From a virus: DNA of 64,000 bases. The stretch is from the IMG/VR virus record IMGVR_UViG_3300007734_000761, positions 62,001-126,000 of that record; one strand, 5' to 3'. A model generated the notes under the pieces. That model saw only the letters and a list, made by a program, of their open reading frames with translations. It did no database searches and was not told the origin of the DNA. The position numbers and the translations under genes were made by a program. This document shows, piece by piece, positions 1 through 8,063 of this stretch (position 1 is its first letter; every line of letters starts with the position of its first letter).

Positions 1-1194
1 TCTACAAACTAAAGTTTCAATTCCCATATTTAAGTTACGAATAATTGAAGGATACAAAGAAGTAAAATCTAAGTCACTAACCCACTCATATAAGCCTGGA
101 ACTGGGTCCTTTAAATAACCACCGGCATATTCTTCATTTGCACCTTTTAATGCGGGATTCATTGTAGTCGGCTTATTCGGTGAAACAATATCTTTACGGC
201 GCAAATATGTGAGAATAGCGCCCTCATTTAATGCAGTTGAATAATATATGTTCTCGTAAGATGTATGACACAAGTGACAAATATTTTTTGTTAATTCAAT
301 AAACTGAAGCTTGTTGTCTAGAGCAATTAAAATTTCAACGTCTCGTAAGTTATATTCAATAAATTTATTTACATCTTCTTGAAATAACCTGTCTAATGAT
401 CCTTCATATTCAATCTTACCTAACTTTACATATTTTTCACCAATAGCAGCAAGTGCATAACTTGGTTCTTGAGACATAATAAACTTCTTATGAAGCAACA
501 TATAGTCAAGATGATTGATTCCACTGATTTTAATTGTTTCTTCATCACCGTATCCTGTTGGTTTACAACGTTTTAGTGGACTCAATCTATTAGCGTGATC
601 ATTTCCCAACACATTACACATTCTGTAATACAAGTAAGGAATATCGAAAAACTCACTATTCCATCCACTTATGATTGTTGGATCACATTCTTCCCATTTA
701 CTTAAGAATCCTTTTAATAAGTCTTTTTCTGTACTATAAGGAATAATTTCTTTACCTTCTTCTTCTACTCTGTTGAGTTGTTTTTTTTCGTCAAGAATTA
801 AACAGTAGTATTTTTTTAAAGTTGAATCATAAAGAGCAATTGAAGTAATTTTCATTGGTGCTCTCTTAATGTATTCTATTGTCAATGCTCCACCAATTTC
901 ACACTCAATGTCTAAAAATACTACATTGTGCCATTTTGGTGTGTCATCACTTTCTTTATAAATGTCTACTAAAGCATTAGTTTCTGTTGGAATATCTATT
1001 TCATAAAATTTAGTTGGTTGGGTCTTGTCCATTTCGTGAGTTGGACTTACTCTTTTACCATCTAAAGTAAAAAATTCCCCATTATCATCTAACTTGTAAT
1101 ATGTTGGTTTGTAGTCTATTTCTTGCCATCCTAACTCATCATCTCTAATAATAACCTTTTTTGTATAATAATTATAATCTATAACTTGGTACAT
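1..1194 (-). CDS. DNA polymerase family B (T4 gp43-like), N-terminal 398 residues, cut by window edge
   Basis: I translated this from the minus strand; it stays open to base 1, so the C-terminal part of the polymerase lies outside the window. The start is the ATG at 1192-1194. The proofreading exonuclease is visible: Exo I as FLDIEC (D95, E97), Exo II as SGWNSEFFDIPYL and Exo III as YNLRDVEIL. Palm motif A, DLDFTSLYPSI, begins near residue 374. It is the replicative polymerase expected of a T4-like phage. A hairpin terminator lies just upstream, so it probably has its own promoter; TATATTATTAAT precedes the ATG. The family assignment is firm, and only completeness is unknown. Confidence 0.95.
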   Translation of the reverse strand, partial: MYQVIDYNYYTKKVIIRDDELGWQEIDYKPTYYKLDDNGEFFTLDGKRVSPTHEMDKTQPTKFYEIDIPTETNALVDIYKESDDTPKWHNVVFLDIECEIGGALTIEYIKRAPMKITSIALYDSTLKKYYCLILDEKKQLNRVEEEGKEIIPYSTEKDLLKGFLSKWEECDPTIISGWNSEFFDIPYLYYRMCNVLGNDHANRLSPLKRCKPTGYGDEETIKISGINHLDYMLLHKKFIMSQEPSYALAAIGEKYVKLGKIEYEGSLDRLFQEDVNKFIEYNLRDVEILIALDNKLQFIELTKNICHLCHTSYENIYYSTALNEGAILTYLRRKDIVSPNKPTTMNPALKGANEEYAGGYLKDPVPGLYEWVSDLDFTSLYPSIIRNLNMGIETLVCR

Positions 1195-1208
1195 ATTAAT
1201 AATATAAA

Positions 1209-1237
1209 AAAAGGCTTGGTAAATACCAAGCCCTTTT
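1209..1237 (-). terminator. Rho-independent terminator after the small fibre gene
   Basis: Stem ggcttggt/accaagcc (1213-1220 and 1225-1232), a 4-base loop, and an A run on the plus strand that becomes the U tract of the minus-strand transcript. It separates the fibre gene from DNA polymerase. Confidence 0.8.
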
Positions 1238-1256
1238 ACTTTTATATTTTTTAAAA

Positions 1257-1871
1257 TTAACCTTTAAATACCATTAAATATTTTGAACCACTTGCTGAAC
1301 CTGCACCACTTCCAGATAACCATAAAGAGCCTGTTACTAAAGGTTCTGTGGTAGGTAATCCTACTAACCTAATTGGAGATCCTGTTACAAAAAGTGAACC
1401 AGAAATAATAACAGTTTGAACTAAAGGACTAACAGATGAAGCTGTTTGAGCTGTTGCTACATAAGAAGCTGTATTTGCTGTTACTACATAAGAAGCAGTA
1501 CTAGCATTAGTAGCCCAAGAAGCAGTGCCAAATAAAGATCCAGTAACATTTCCTGTAATAGTACCTGCTCCAATTGTTAATCCACCATTTAATGTAACGG
1601 TTCCTGCTGCAGTTAAATTAGTTACGTTTAATGTACTAACAGTAGCTGTACCAATGTTAGAACTTGAAATACTTGCTGACCAAAATGATTGTGAAGTTCC
1701 AGACATATACACGTTACTTGATCCTGTGTATGCTGCTTCTTTAATTACATTAATAACACTGTCAATTGAGGCAGTTAAGTTACCAAAGTTAGTGTCCATT
1801 TGGGTATAGGTTAACGCTGAACCAGTAGATAACCTAGACGTGATTGTTGGGTTCGATGGAAAAGTAGGCAT
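1257..1871 (-). CDS. Small tail-fibre-like structural protein
   Basis: 204 residues rich in Ser, Thr, Gly and Ala. The N-terminal part carries the segment TQMDTNFGNL and later VIKEAAYTGS, which is echoed in the next gene (1927-3105). The middle holds short repeats of the type GTASWATNASTASYV that recur in phage fibre and whisker proteins. No enzymatic motif is visible. The ATATTTAT late-type motif lies 21 nt upstream of the ATG and a hairpin terminator follows the gene, so it is probably a late virion gene. Its position in the particle is unknown. Confidence 0.6.
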   Translation of the reverse strand: MPTFPSNPTITSRLSTGSALTYTQMDTNFGNLTASIDSVINVIKEAAYTGSSNVYMSGTSQSFWSASISSSNIGTATVSTLNVTNLTAAGTVTLNGGLTIGAGTITGNVTGSLFGTASWATNASTASYVVTANTASYVATAQTASSVSPLVQTVIISGSLFVTGSPIRLVGLPTTEPLVTGSLWLSGSGAGSASGSKYLMVFKG

Positions 1872-1892
1872 TTTATTAAATTTTTATCAGTA

Positions 1893-1900
1893 ATAAATAT
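1893..1900 (-). promoter_or_regulatory. ATATTTAT late-type motif
   Basis: 21 nt upstream of the 204-residue fibre ATG. Confidence 0.4.
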
Positions 1901-1926
1901 GTAATATTTTTTAAAAAATGAAAGAA

Positions 1927-3105
1927 TTATTTAATTTGGGTTACTGTGGCAATAATAGAAGGTACTCCAACGTTTCCATTTCCTCCTGATCCTGGGGTTG
2001 GTGCTTCAGTTAATGCCTGTACGTTGCCTCCATTAGCATACATAAACAATTCTAAATAATCTCCAGCTGTTAAATTAACTACAAAATTCCAAGCAGCAAC
2101 GTGTTTATCGTTAGCATTTTGTAAATATACACCAGTGTTGGTATAAGTTTGATTTACTCCATTCTTAGCTATCCATAAATAAGCTGTACGTGATCCTCCA
2201 CCTGAAGCTGCTACTTGAACCGAGAATTGAAAATTATACGTTCCTGTTCTAGTTACAGTCATCCTAGAATTGTTAGGTGCAATACCTAAAGTAACTCCAT
2301 CTGTAATATCAGTGGTATTAAAAGTTAATGATCCAGAAGTATTTTGAGCAATTGTTTGAGTAGTTCTATCAGAAAATGCCCCAACAGACAAATTTGAAAC
2401 TCCGTTGCTTGCATAAGAAGCTGTTATAGCATAACTAGCTGATGTGGCATATGATGCAGTTCCATTTAAACTACCAGATAATGATCCTGTAATTGATGTA
2501 AATACTCCTTTTGAAGCAGATAATGTCAAACTAATTCCATGTAATATATTTGTTGATGGGTTGTAGTAAGGACCATTAGAATCATCTGCTGCTAATTGAT
2601 AATAATTATTTAAAGCACCACTTGAATTTTTAAATACTAAATTATAATCGGTATTTGTAGAACTATTTTGAGCTACATAAATGTAACTAGCAGAAGTTGA
2701 AGCAGAAGCATAACTAGCTGAAATTGAACTAGTAGTAACATAAATAGAAGATGTAATAGCATTAGCTGCCCAAGAAGCTGTTCCTAAAAATCCAACTCCA
2801 GGATAACTTGATATTACTTGGCCACTAAAATTAGCCATACTACCTGTTAAACTTCCAGAAATTCCTACATTAGACGTAAATGTTTGTGGTTGAGTGAAAG
2901 TATTAGTTGAACCTGTGTAAGCAGCTCCTTTAATTACTTCTATAGTTTGATAACTGGCTGAGTTTAAACCATACCAGTTGTAGTCCATATTGCTGAAGGT
3001 TAATTGTCCATCAGAACCACTACCGGGTGCGTTAAAGCCATTATACCAAGGACTTATTTCTTGTCTAAAAAGTAAACTTGCTGTATTTGGGAAAGAAACT
3101 GACAT
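1927..3105 (-). CDS. Tail-fibre-like protein with C1q/TNF-like C-terminal domain
   Basis: 392 residues. The N-terminal 75 residues resemble the neighbouring fibre (segment VIKGAAYTGS), followed by Ala/Ser/Thr repeats such as SASYASASTSASYI and YATSASYAITASYAS. From about residue 245 the protein looks like a C1q/TNF-type jelly roll: the pattern TRTGTYNFQFSVQV, a strand with LWIAKNGV, and WNFVVNLTAGDYLELFM. Such domains form trimers and bind surface ligands. A receptor-binding or decoration role is inferred. The ATATTTAT motif lies 8 nt upstream of the ATG. Confidence 0.6.
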   Translation of the reverse strand: MSVSFPNTASLLFRQEISPWYNGFNAPGSGSDGQLTFSNMDYNWYGLNSASYQTIEVIKGAAYTGSTNTFTQPQTFTSNVGISGSLTGSMANFSGQVISSYPGVGFLGTASWAANAITSSIYVTTSSISASYASASTSASYIYVAQNSSTNTDYNLVFKNSSGALNNYYQLAADDSNGPYYNPSTNILHGISLTLSASKGVFTSITGSLSGSLNGTASYATSASYAITASYASNGVSNLSVGAFSDRTTQTIAQNTSGSLTFNTTDITDGVTLGIAPNNSRMTVTRTGTYNFQFSVQVAASGGGSRTAYLWIAKNGVNQTYTNTGVYLQNANDKHVAAWNFVVNLTAGDYLELFMYANGGNVQALTEAPTPGSGGNGNVGVPSIIATVTQIK

Positions 3106-3113
3106 AATATAGT

Positions 3114-3121
3114 ATAAATAT
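3114..3121 (-). promoter_or_regulatory. ATATTTAT late-type motif
   Basis: 8 nt upstream of the C1q-like fibre ATG. Confidence 0.4.
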
Positions 3122-4167
3122 TACACTATTAGTAGTTTCTCTACTTCTTTTATAGCTTGTTGTTTTGTTGTTTTAATTATTGTTTCTTCAATAATACCTG
3201 TGGCAATACAAAACTCATAAAATTCATCTACTTGTTCTTCATTAATATTAATATTATTAATTTTTATTAAAGATAATATTTGATTTTTATGAGGTATTGT
3301 GCTTCCTTTTTTACGATTATTATAAACAAAATTTAATAGCTTATATCTAGTTTCTATTGAAGGCTTATCATGTAAAAGATACTTCATTTCCATGTAACTA
3401 CCTATAATAAAATATCCGTGAAAACCAACACCAATTAAAATAATAAATTCTAAGAAAAATGTCATAAACACAAAAGCCATATCATTTTCTTTATTTTTAC
3501 TTAACTGAGTGTCTTGTTTAGCTCCTAATTTAATTTGGAGTGAGCTATCAACTAATTTTATTTTTTGGTCTCTTTCGTTTTCTAATTGTTTAATTTGTAA
3601 TTCATATTTACTAATAAGTTTTCTCTGTGCTCTATTATAAGTACCATTAGTGTCTGATTTTGTTAAAACCTTATCTAACTGTGATTGGTAAACCACTATT
3701 TTTTTATTGTATGGTTGAGCGATTGAGTCTAATGTTAATGACTGTTTAGTTTCAGTAGTAGATGTGATTGATTCTGTATTATCTATCAATCGATGAGCTC
3801 CATTTAAACTTAAATAAAAACTACCTGCTATTAAACCTATACAAACTAAAGCACCTAAAAATGTATTTACGGTTGGTTTTTTAGCTTTTAATACAGCAAT
3901 TACTAACTGTTCTAAAGCATATCGTTTAAACAATTCATATCCTGTTAAAAATAAAGCAACAAAAATTCCAAAGAATAAAGTTTGATTTGAAAACAATGGA
4001 GGAATTGAATCTGTTACATTCTTGATAAAGAAAAATCCAAATAAAATAAGAAAAATATTGCCTAAGAAGCTAAAATAATACAATACCTCTTTTAAGGTAT
4101 TAAAACTACTTTGAAAGGGTTGAATTTCTAGTTGATTTTTAAGTTTAAAGTATTTACTTAACTTCAT
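3121..4167 (-). CDS. Membrane protein with coiled coil, function unknown
   Basis: 348 residues. Four hydrophobic stretches look membrane-spanning: roughly residues 27-49 (YYFSFLGNIFLILFGFFFI), 62-80, 103-122 and 230-252. Between the third and fourth lies a charged, helical segment (about 145-220) with Lys/Glu/Gln heptad-like spacing, probably a coiled coil. The C-terminal 90 residues are soluble and mixed alpha/beta. No catalytic motif is recognised. It starts within the stop of the 58-residue gene upstream (ATGA overlap), so the two are translationally coupled. An inner-membrane role during infection is possible but unproven. Confidence 0.7.
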   Translation of the reverse strand: MKLSKYFKLKNQLEIQPFQSSFNTLKEVLYYFSFLGNIFLILFGFFFIKNVTDSIPPLFSNQTLFFGIFVALFLTGYELFKRYALEQLVIAVLKAKKPTVNTFLGALVCIGLIAGSFYLSLNGAHRLIDNTESITSTTETKQSLTLDSIAQPYNKKIVVYQSQLDKVLTKSDTNGTYNRAQRKLISKYELQIKQLENERDQKIKLVDSSLQIKLGAKQDTQLSKNKENDMAFVFMTFFLEFIILIGVGFHGYFIIGSYMEMKYLLHDKPSIETRYKLLNFVYNNRKKGSTIPHKNQILSLIKINNININEEQVDEFYEFCIATGIIEETIIKTTKQQAIKEVEKLLIV

Positions 4168-4340
4168 TTAAATTTGAATTTTTTATTTAGGTTCTTTTTT
4201 CTACGTGTGCACCCACAATCACGTTTTAAAATCTTAGTAAAAAACCAGTTTGTTAGAAGGTCTAGTTTAGTGTAAAAAGTAATCATAGCAATAAAATCAC
4301 CTAAACCTTCTAACTTTTGACCTGGTTTGTACCGTTCCAT
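4164..4340 (-). CDS. 58-residue protein with CGC motif and basic tail
   Basis: A small ORF found by hand. It begins MERYKPGQKLEGLGDF, has a hydrophobic helix (FIAMITFYTKLDLL), then KRDCGCTRRKKNLNKK at the C terminus. The gene fills the gap between the dCTP deaminase-like gene and the membrane protein, overlaps the latter by four bases (ATGA), and has ATATTTAT 6 nt upstream of its ATG. The two cysteines next to a basic tail suggest a metal- or nucleic-acid-binding peptide, but no function is recognised. Confidence 0.7.
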   Translation of the reverse strand: MERYKPGQKLEGLGDFIAMITFYTKLDLLTNWFFTKILKRDCGCTRRKKNLNKKFKFK

Positions 4341-4346
4341 TTTGTG

Positions 4347-4354
4347 ATAAATAT
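4347..4354 (-). promoter_or_regulatory. ATATTTAT late-type motif
   Basis: Located 6 nt upstream of the 58-residue gene and touching the stop codon of the dCTP deaminase-like gene. Confidence 0.35.
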
Positions 4355-4848
4355 CAATAATTTGTCACTCCTTGGAACTGACCGTTGTACAGCTCATCTG
4401 GGATTGGGTTTTTGATCATATAAAATTGACCAACTCGAGCGTTTTGTTCGATAAGAATCATGTCTGAATCTACGAACATGGTAGTTCCCATTACATCGGT
4501 TTCGAATCCTGGGTCCCAGATGGGGCTATTGATTTTGGCTCCACCTCGATAAATCGAGGAACGAGATGTAATAAATCCAGTAGCATTTTCTGGAATTTTT
4601 ACTCCCTCGTTAAAAGTAAGGGCATAAACACCTTTGGGGAGGCGATAAAAATCCTTACCATCAATTTTAGTTGTTTTTACTTCTTCAAAGTTATTAGGGT
4701 CTACAACAGTTTTGTCTTTGTAAACTACAACTCCTCCAAAGATTCGCTCAACTTTAGCGACTGACAAATCTACACCTACCTGATTAATTTTGTGATAATC
4801 AGTTGTCAGTTTTAGGTGTGGTTCTATTTGTTTTCCTGTAAGCAACAT
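4354..4848 (-). CDS. dCTP deaminase / dUTPase superfamily protein
   Basis: 164 residues from the ATG at 4846-4848 (MLLTGKQIEPHL). An upstream in-frame extension runs through folE and is rejected. The fold is recognisable from GVDLSVAKVE near the N terminus, the SRSSIYRGG signature, WDPGFE, and the C-terminal NARVGQFYMI strand. Enzymes of this superfamily deaminate dCTP to dUTP or hydrolyse dUTP to dUMP, feeding thymidylate synthesis. The DPGFE segment favours deaminase over plain dUTPase, but by eye I cannot decide. It lies 4 bases after folE and a short distance from thyX, consistent with a dNTP-supply operon. Confidence 0.8.
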   Translation of the reverse strand: MLLTGKQIEPHLKLTTDYHKINQVGVDLSVAKVERIFGGVVVYKDKTVVDPNNFEEVKTTKIDGKDFYRLPKGVYALTFNEGVKIPENATGFITSRSSIYRGGAKINSPIWDPGFETDVMGTTMFVDSDMILIEQNARVGQFYMIKNPIPDELYNGQFQGVTNY

Positions 4849-4852
4849 ATTC

Positions 4853-5545
4853 TTAGATTTGGTGTCCTCCGTTATTGATTTTAATTGAATCGAAGAACTC
4901 TTTACGTGCTTGATTAGCATTATCCATAAACACTCCACTTGCTTTAGTAGTAACCATAGAAGCACCTTGGTGTTTAACACCTCTACATGATACACAGTTG
5001 TGGCTCGCAACAATTGTTACAATAACACCACGATTACCTTCACAAATTTTGTCTACTGCTTGGTGAATTGCTGCAGTAAGTTGTTCTTGAATAGCACCTC
5101 TACGTCCGAAATGTTCTACAATGCGGTTCAATTTACTCAAACCAATAACACTTCCACCTTCACCTACTACATAACCAATATGAACTACACCTCCAATTGT
5201 TTGGTGGTGATGTGAACACATTGAAGTAAGAGGAATGTTACGTTCAATAACAATACCATCATAACCATCACTAGGAAAAGCTGTAATATCTGTCATGCTA
5301 TCGTAACGTCCTTTCCACAAGTCAAACACGTAAGCTTTAGCTACACGACGAGGTGTGTCTTGTGAGTTTGGATCATTACGCCAATCACATTTTAAAGCAT
5401 CAAGAAATTTACCATATGCTTCTGCTGCTTCATCTACCATTGACCATTTTTCTTTTTCGGTAAATGGATAACCTGGGGCAACTCCATTGGCATAACCCAT
5501 TTTTACAACTTCTAAATTTAATCGTAAACCTTCTTTATTTATCAT
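4853..5545 (-). CDS. folE: GTP cyclohydrolase I
   Basis: 230 residues. FolE converts GTP to 7,8-dihydroneopterin triphosphate, the first step towards folate and 7-deazaguanines. The zinc site is visible as C110-x2-H113 (MCSHHHQTIGG) and a cysteine in the NCVSCRGVKHQG stretch (C184, C187); VVHIGYV and the GLSKLNRIVEHF helix are typical of the family. Length matches bacterial type I enzymes. It overlaps the 61-residue membrane gene by 11 bases and sits in one cluster with queD, queE and queC, so its product most likely enters the preQ0 pathway for phage DNA modification. Confidence 0.93.
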   Translation of the reverse strand: MINKEGLRLNLEVVKMGYANGVAPGYPFTEKEKWSMVDEAAEAYGKFLDALKCDWRNDPNSQDTPRRVAKAYVFDLWKGRYDSMTDITAFPSDGYDGIVIERNIPLTSMCSHHHQTIGGVVHIGYVVGEGGSVIGLSKLNRIVEHFGRRGAIQEQLTAAIHQAVDKICEGNRGVIVTIVASHNCVSCRGVKHQGASMVTTKASGVFMDNANQARKEFFDSIKINNGGHQI

Positions 5546-5720
5546 TGTCTTTATTTTTTTCTTCTAATTTTATAAATTGTTTAGCGGTTGCAGAAGCAAC
5601 TACTGCTATCTGTAACCAAACTGCTTTTATTTCATCTTGTAACTTATTAATAGTATAATGAAGATAAGCTATTGAACCAAGTAAAATAATTCCTATTAAT
5701 ACTAAAATTTCTTCTGTCAT
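5535..5720 (-). CDS. 61-residue single-pass membrane protein
   Basis: One N-terminal hydrophobic segment (ILVLIGIILLGSIAYLHY) followed by an amphipathic helix and a charged tail (KLEEKNKDNDK). It overlaps the thioesterase gene upstream by four bases (ATGA) and folE downstream by 11 bases, which supports real, coupled translation. No function recognised; an N-in signal anchor with a coiled tail is the plain description. Confidence 0.65.
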   Translation of the reverse strand: MTEEILVLIGIILLGSIAYLHYTINKLQDEIKAVWLQIAVVASATAKQFIKLEEKNKDNDK

Positions 5721-6118
5721 AATTTTGATTCTGGGGTTTTAAACATTCTTTTTACTTGTTCTGAAATTGGAATAGGCATACCTTCCTCATCTACTCTTAC
5801 AAATGTCATATTGGTTGCAAGTAATACACTTTCATCTCCTCTAAATACGTTATATGCTCTTGCTTCAACATTAAATGTTGCTGATGTATTTCCTATTTTT
5901 ATCATTTTAGCATAAATTTTTACTAATTGTTTTTCTTTAGCAGGTTTTTTAAATACACATTGATCAAGAGCAATTGTAATCATATTTTGTGATCTGCAAT
6001 TTTCCATTGCGTAAGCGGCTAAAGCGGCATCTACCCAGCTAAGCAATTTGCCGCCGAATAGATTGCCGTGAAAGCCTAAATCTGATTTTTTAACTGGGTG
6101 TGTTACAAGTAAGTCCAT
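5717..6118 (-). CDS. Hotdog-fold acyl-CoA thioesterase (YciA-like)
   Basis: 133 residues, the usual length of a single-hotdog thioesterase. The segment GFHGNLFGGKLLSWVDAALA matches the central hotdog helix with its conserved GG-x6-D pattern, and SATFNVEARAYNV and TNMTFVRVDEEG match the following strands. Family members hydrolyse acyl-CoA esters. It shares one base with queE upstream and four with the small membrane gene downstream. A role in host lipid or CoA metabolism during infection is possible; nothing in the sequence ties it to the queuine-type pathway around it. Confidence 0.8.
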   Translation of the reverse strand: MDLLVTHPVKKSDLGFHGNLFGGKLLSWVDAALAAYAMENCRSQNMITIALDQCVFKKPAKEKQLVKIYAKMIKIGNTSATFNVEARAYNVFRGDESVLLATNMTFVRVDEEGMPIPISEQVKRMFKTPESKL

Positions 6119-6909
6119 CAGACAGCACGCTTTTGATCATAGGCAATGATGTGATCACGACCTGTCCAATTATATCCTTCTCTCATACACATTTCAATTG
6201 AAATAGGATACATTTCAATTAATGTTTCTCTTGTATCACCAGCAGGCATAACCCAAGTTTTTGACTTTGGAATTTCTAACGCTAATCTGAATTTTTCAAT
6301 TTCTTTCAAATTTTCTTCAGTACCATCCCAAACTGGTTTAAAATGGTAATCACTATGATAGTCAATCATTTGTTTAATTGCTACGTAATCTAACCTGTGT
6401 TTATTGTGTTGATCAATCATTTTTTGATCTACTAATTTTCCCATAGGCGTTTCAACTCCAATTTTAGGAACACTATTACTAAATTTAGGACTTAAACTAA
6501 TCAAACCAATAGGATAATCAGTTGCTACAAAGTGACTACCTTCAGTTTCAATAGTAATAAAAATACCTCTTTCATTAGCAAAATGTGTAAGTTCGTTACA
6601 CAAATCAGGTTGCATAGTAGGTGAACCACCAGTCAACATCATTTCTTTAATGTGTGGATTTTCATCATACATTTTAATAATGTCATTGAAACAATAAATA
6701 CCTTTTTCAGGGTGAATACTTGTGTACCAAGAATCACACCATCCACCTTCACCAAACCAACATCTGTGAGTGCAGCCTGTTGTGCGAATAGCAATTGTTG
6801 GTCTTCCTTGTCTACTACCCTCGCTTTGAACGCAAGGATAAATTTCTAACAAAGGTAATTTTTTACTATAATCAGTAATACGTCCTGGTTTTTTAAAATC
6901 TGTTGCCAT
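6118..6909 (-). CDS. queE: 7-carboxy-7-deazaguanine synthase-like radical SAM enzyme
   Basis: 263 residues. QueE uses S-adenosylmethionine and a 4Fe-4S cluster to convert 6-carboxytetrahydropterin to 7-carboxy-7-deazaguanine. The N-terminal EIYPCVQSEGSRQGRPT matches the QueE substrate-binding start, GCTHRCWFGEGGWCDSWY holds the cluster cysteines, and MMLTGGSPTMQPDL is the SAM-binding glycine motif. The cysteine spacing is C-x3-C-x7-C rather than the canonical C-x3-C-x2-C. Start and stop overlap queD and the thioesterase gene by one base each, indicating a tight operon. Confidence 0.88.
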   Translation of the reverse strand: MATDFKKPGRITDYSKKLPLLEIYPCVQSEGSRQGRPTIAIRTTGCTHRCWFGEGGWCDSWYTSIHPEKGIYCFNDIIKMYDENPHIKEMMLTGGSPTMQPDLCNELTHFANERGIFITIETEGSHFVATDYPIGLISLSPKFSNSVPKIGVETPMGKLVDQKMIDQHNKHRLDYVAIKQMIDYHSDYHFKPVWDGTEENLKEIEKFRLALEIPKSKTWVMPAGDTRETLIEMYPISIEMCMREGYNWTGRDHIIAYDQKRAV

Positions 6910-7421
6910 TAAAATTCGTAATTTGAGTTTGATTTGTATTCAAGTGATTGGTAATCTTTTTCTTCAAAGCTAGCTGAGTTACGTTCGTGTTCGTAAACTT
7001 CTACTTTACTTGCTTTTACTCGACCACCTGTTTCTTCTCTTAAGAATCTATTGATTTTGTAATACAAGAATTCAGCAAATCGTTCACAACCTACAGCAGG
7101 AACAATACGCAATTGAATTACTCCATCTTCATCCATTTTTTTAAATGTTTCCATGTATGGATCATCCATAGCTACAATTGTTGTGTGATCTAGCAACCAA
7201 GCAAAGTAATCTTTAGGCATTAATCCATCAATAGTATGAGTTGCTCGTTTCATTCCACCAAAATCCCAAACCCAGTTTCTATGATCTAATTCACCTTCAA
7301 ACCATACTCTAAAACTAACTGCATATCCATGCAAGAACCTACAATGAGTTCCTTCTGCTTTCCATTGACGGAAACAAGCTGAGTATCCATCAAATAATTT
7401 CGTTGATTTAAATATTTTCAT
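6909..7421 (-). CDS. queD: 6-pyruvoyl/6-carboxy-tetrahydropterin synthase-like protein
   Basis: 170 residues. The family (QueD/PTPS) converts dihydroneopterin triphosphate to 6-carboxytetrahydropterin. THCRFLHGYAVSF aligns with the catalytic-Cys and HGH segment, WVWDFGGMKR with the conserved DF strand, LLDHTT with the catalytic Asp-His, and YEHERNSASF with the C-terminal Glu. Two expected zinc histidines appear replaced (HGH reads HGY; the early AAH reads ACF), so the metal site may differ. The gene has TATATTATTAAC directly upstream of its ATG and may begin a transcript running through queE and folE. Confidence 0.85.
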   Translation of the reverse strand: MKIFKSTKLFDGYSACFRQWKAEGTHCRFLHGYAVSFRVWFEGELDHRNWVWDFGGMKRATHTIDGLMPKDYFAWLLDHTTIVAMDDPYMETFKKMDEDGVIQLRIVPAVGCERFAEFLYYKINRFLREETGGRVKASKVEVYEHERNSASFEEKDYQSLEYKSNSNYEF

Positions 7422-7445
7422 GTTAATAATATAATAAAAATTTTA

Positions 7446-8063
7446 TTAAAGCCCAAAAGCTTCAATTGTGTATTTAAATGGATTACCTTCAATATTTTTT
7501 ACTAAGTCTAACATTTGTTGTGCTAATTCTCTTACTTCAACTTGAGCATGTTCGCTGTTTCTTAATTGTTGAAAGTGCGCGAAACTACGCCAGTTAAACA
7601 TTACATCCATAGTAATTTGACTATTGAATGTTTTGAAAAAACGGGCAGATTCTTTCGCGCGCTTCCTACCTAATATAGGTGTAAGTTCTTCTAACGCTTG
7701 ATGGTAATATTGATTTGCTTGTTCTGTAAATGATATTAGCTTGTCAATCCAATCTTGTGGCCAGTCTTGTGGAATAAAAGTTTTATCTTCTTTTAGTTCT
7801 TTATATCGAGCACTTTCACCATTAATTGATACTCCAATTCTGTGTTTTAACAAATGAATGTGAGTTGCTTGATCTACATTTACTAAAAAATGTAAGCTAC
7901 TTTTTTCAAAGGGGGTGTGATGTCCTTCTGTTGCTAACATTGTTAATAACTTAGGAATACGGTCAATTTTTTCTTGTGATAAGTTTCGTGATGTTGAAGT
8001 CCACGCACTGCTAGCGTGGACTGAGTCATCACCATAATATCCTAATAATTCTACTTGGTTCAT
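7446..8063 (-). CDS. thyX: FAD-dependent thymidylate synthase ThyX
   Basis: 205 residues. ThyX methylates dUMP to dTMP using methylene-tetrahydrofolate and FAD. The signature RHRxxSxNxxSxRY appears as KHRIGVSINGESARY (residues 73-87), with Lys in place of the first Arg. Other family landmarks are TEGHHTPFEKSSLHFLV and the C-terminal NWRSFAHFQQLRNSEHAQVE. It overlaps the phosphoribosyltransferase gene by four bases. Together with the dCTP deaminase-like enzyme and the B12-dependent reductase it supplies dNTPs for phage replication. Confidence 0.95.
   Translation of the reverse strand: MNQVELLGYYGDDSVHASSAWTSTSRNLSQEKIDRIPKLLTMLATEGHHTPFEKSSLHFLVNVDQATHIHLLKHRIGVSINGESARYKELKEDKTFIPQDWPQDWIDKLISFTEQANQYYHQALEELTPILGRKRAKESARFFKTFNSQITMDVMFNWRSFAHFQQLRNSEHAQVEVRELAQQMLDLVKNIEGNPFKYTIEAFGL

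Noticed and set aside
4849-5013. N-terminal extension of the dCTP deaminase-like protein
   Set aside because: It lies in another frame of folE; the family N terminus begins at the ATG at 4846-4848.
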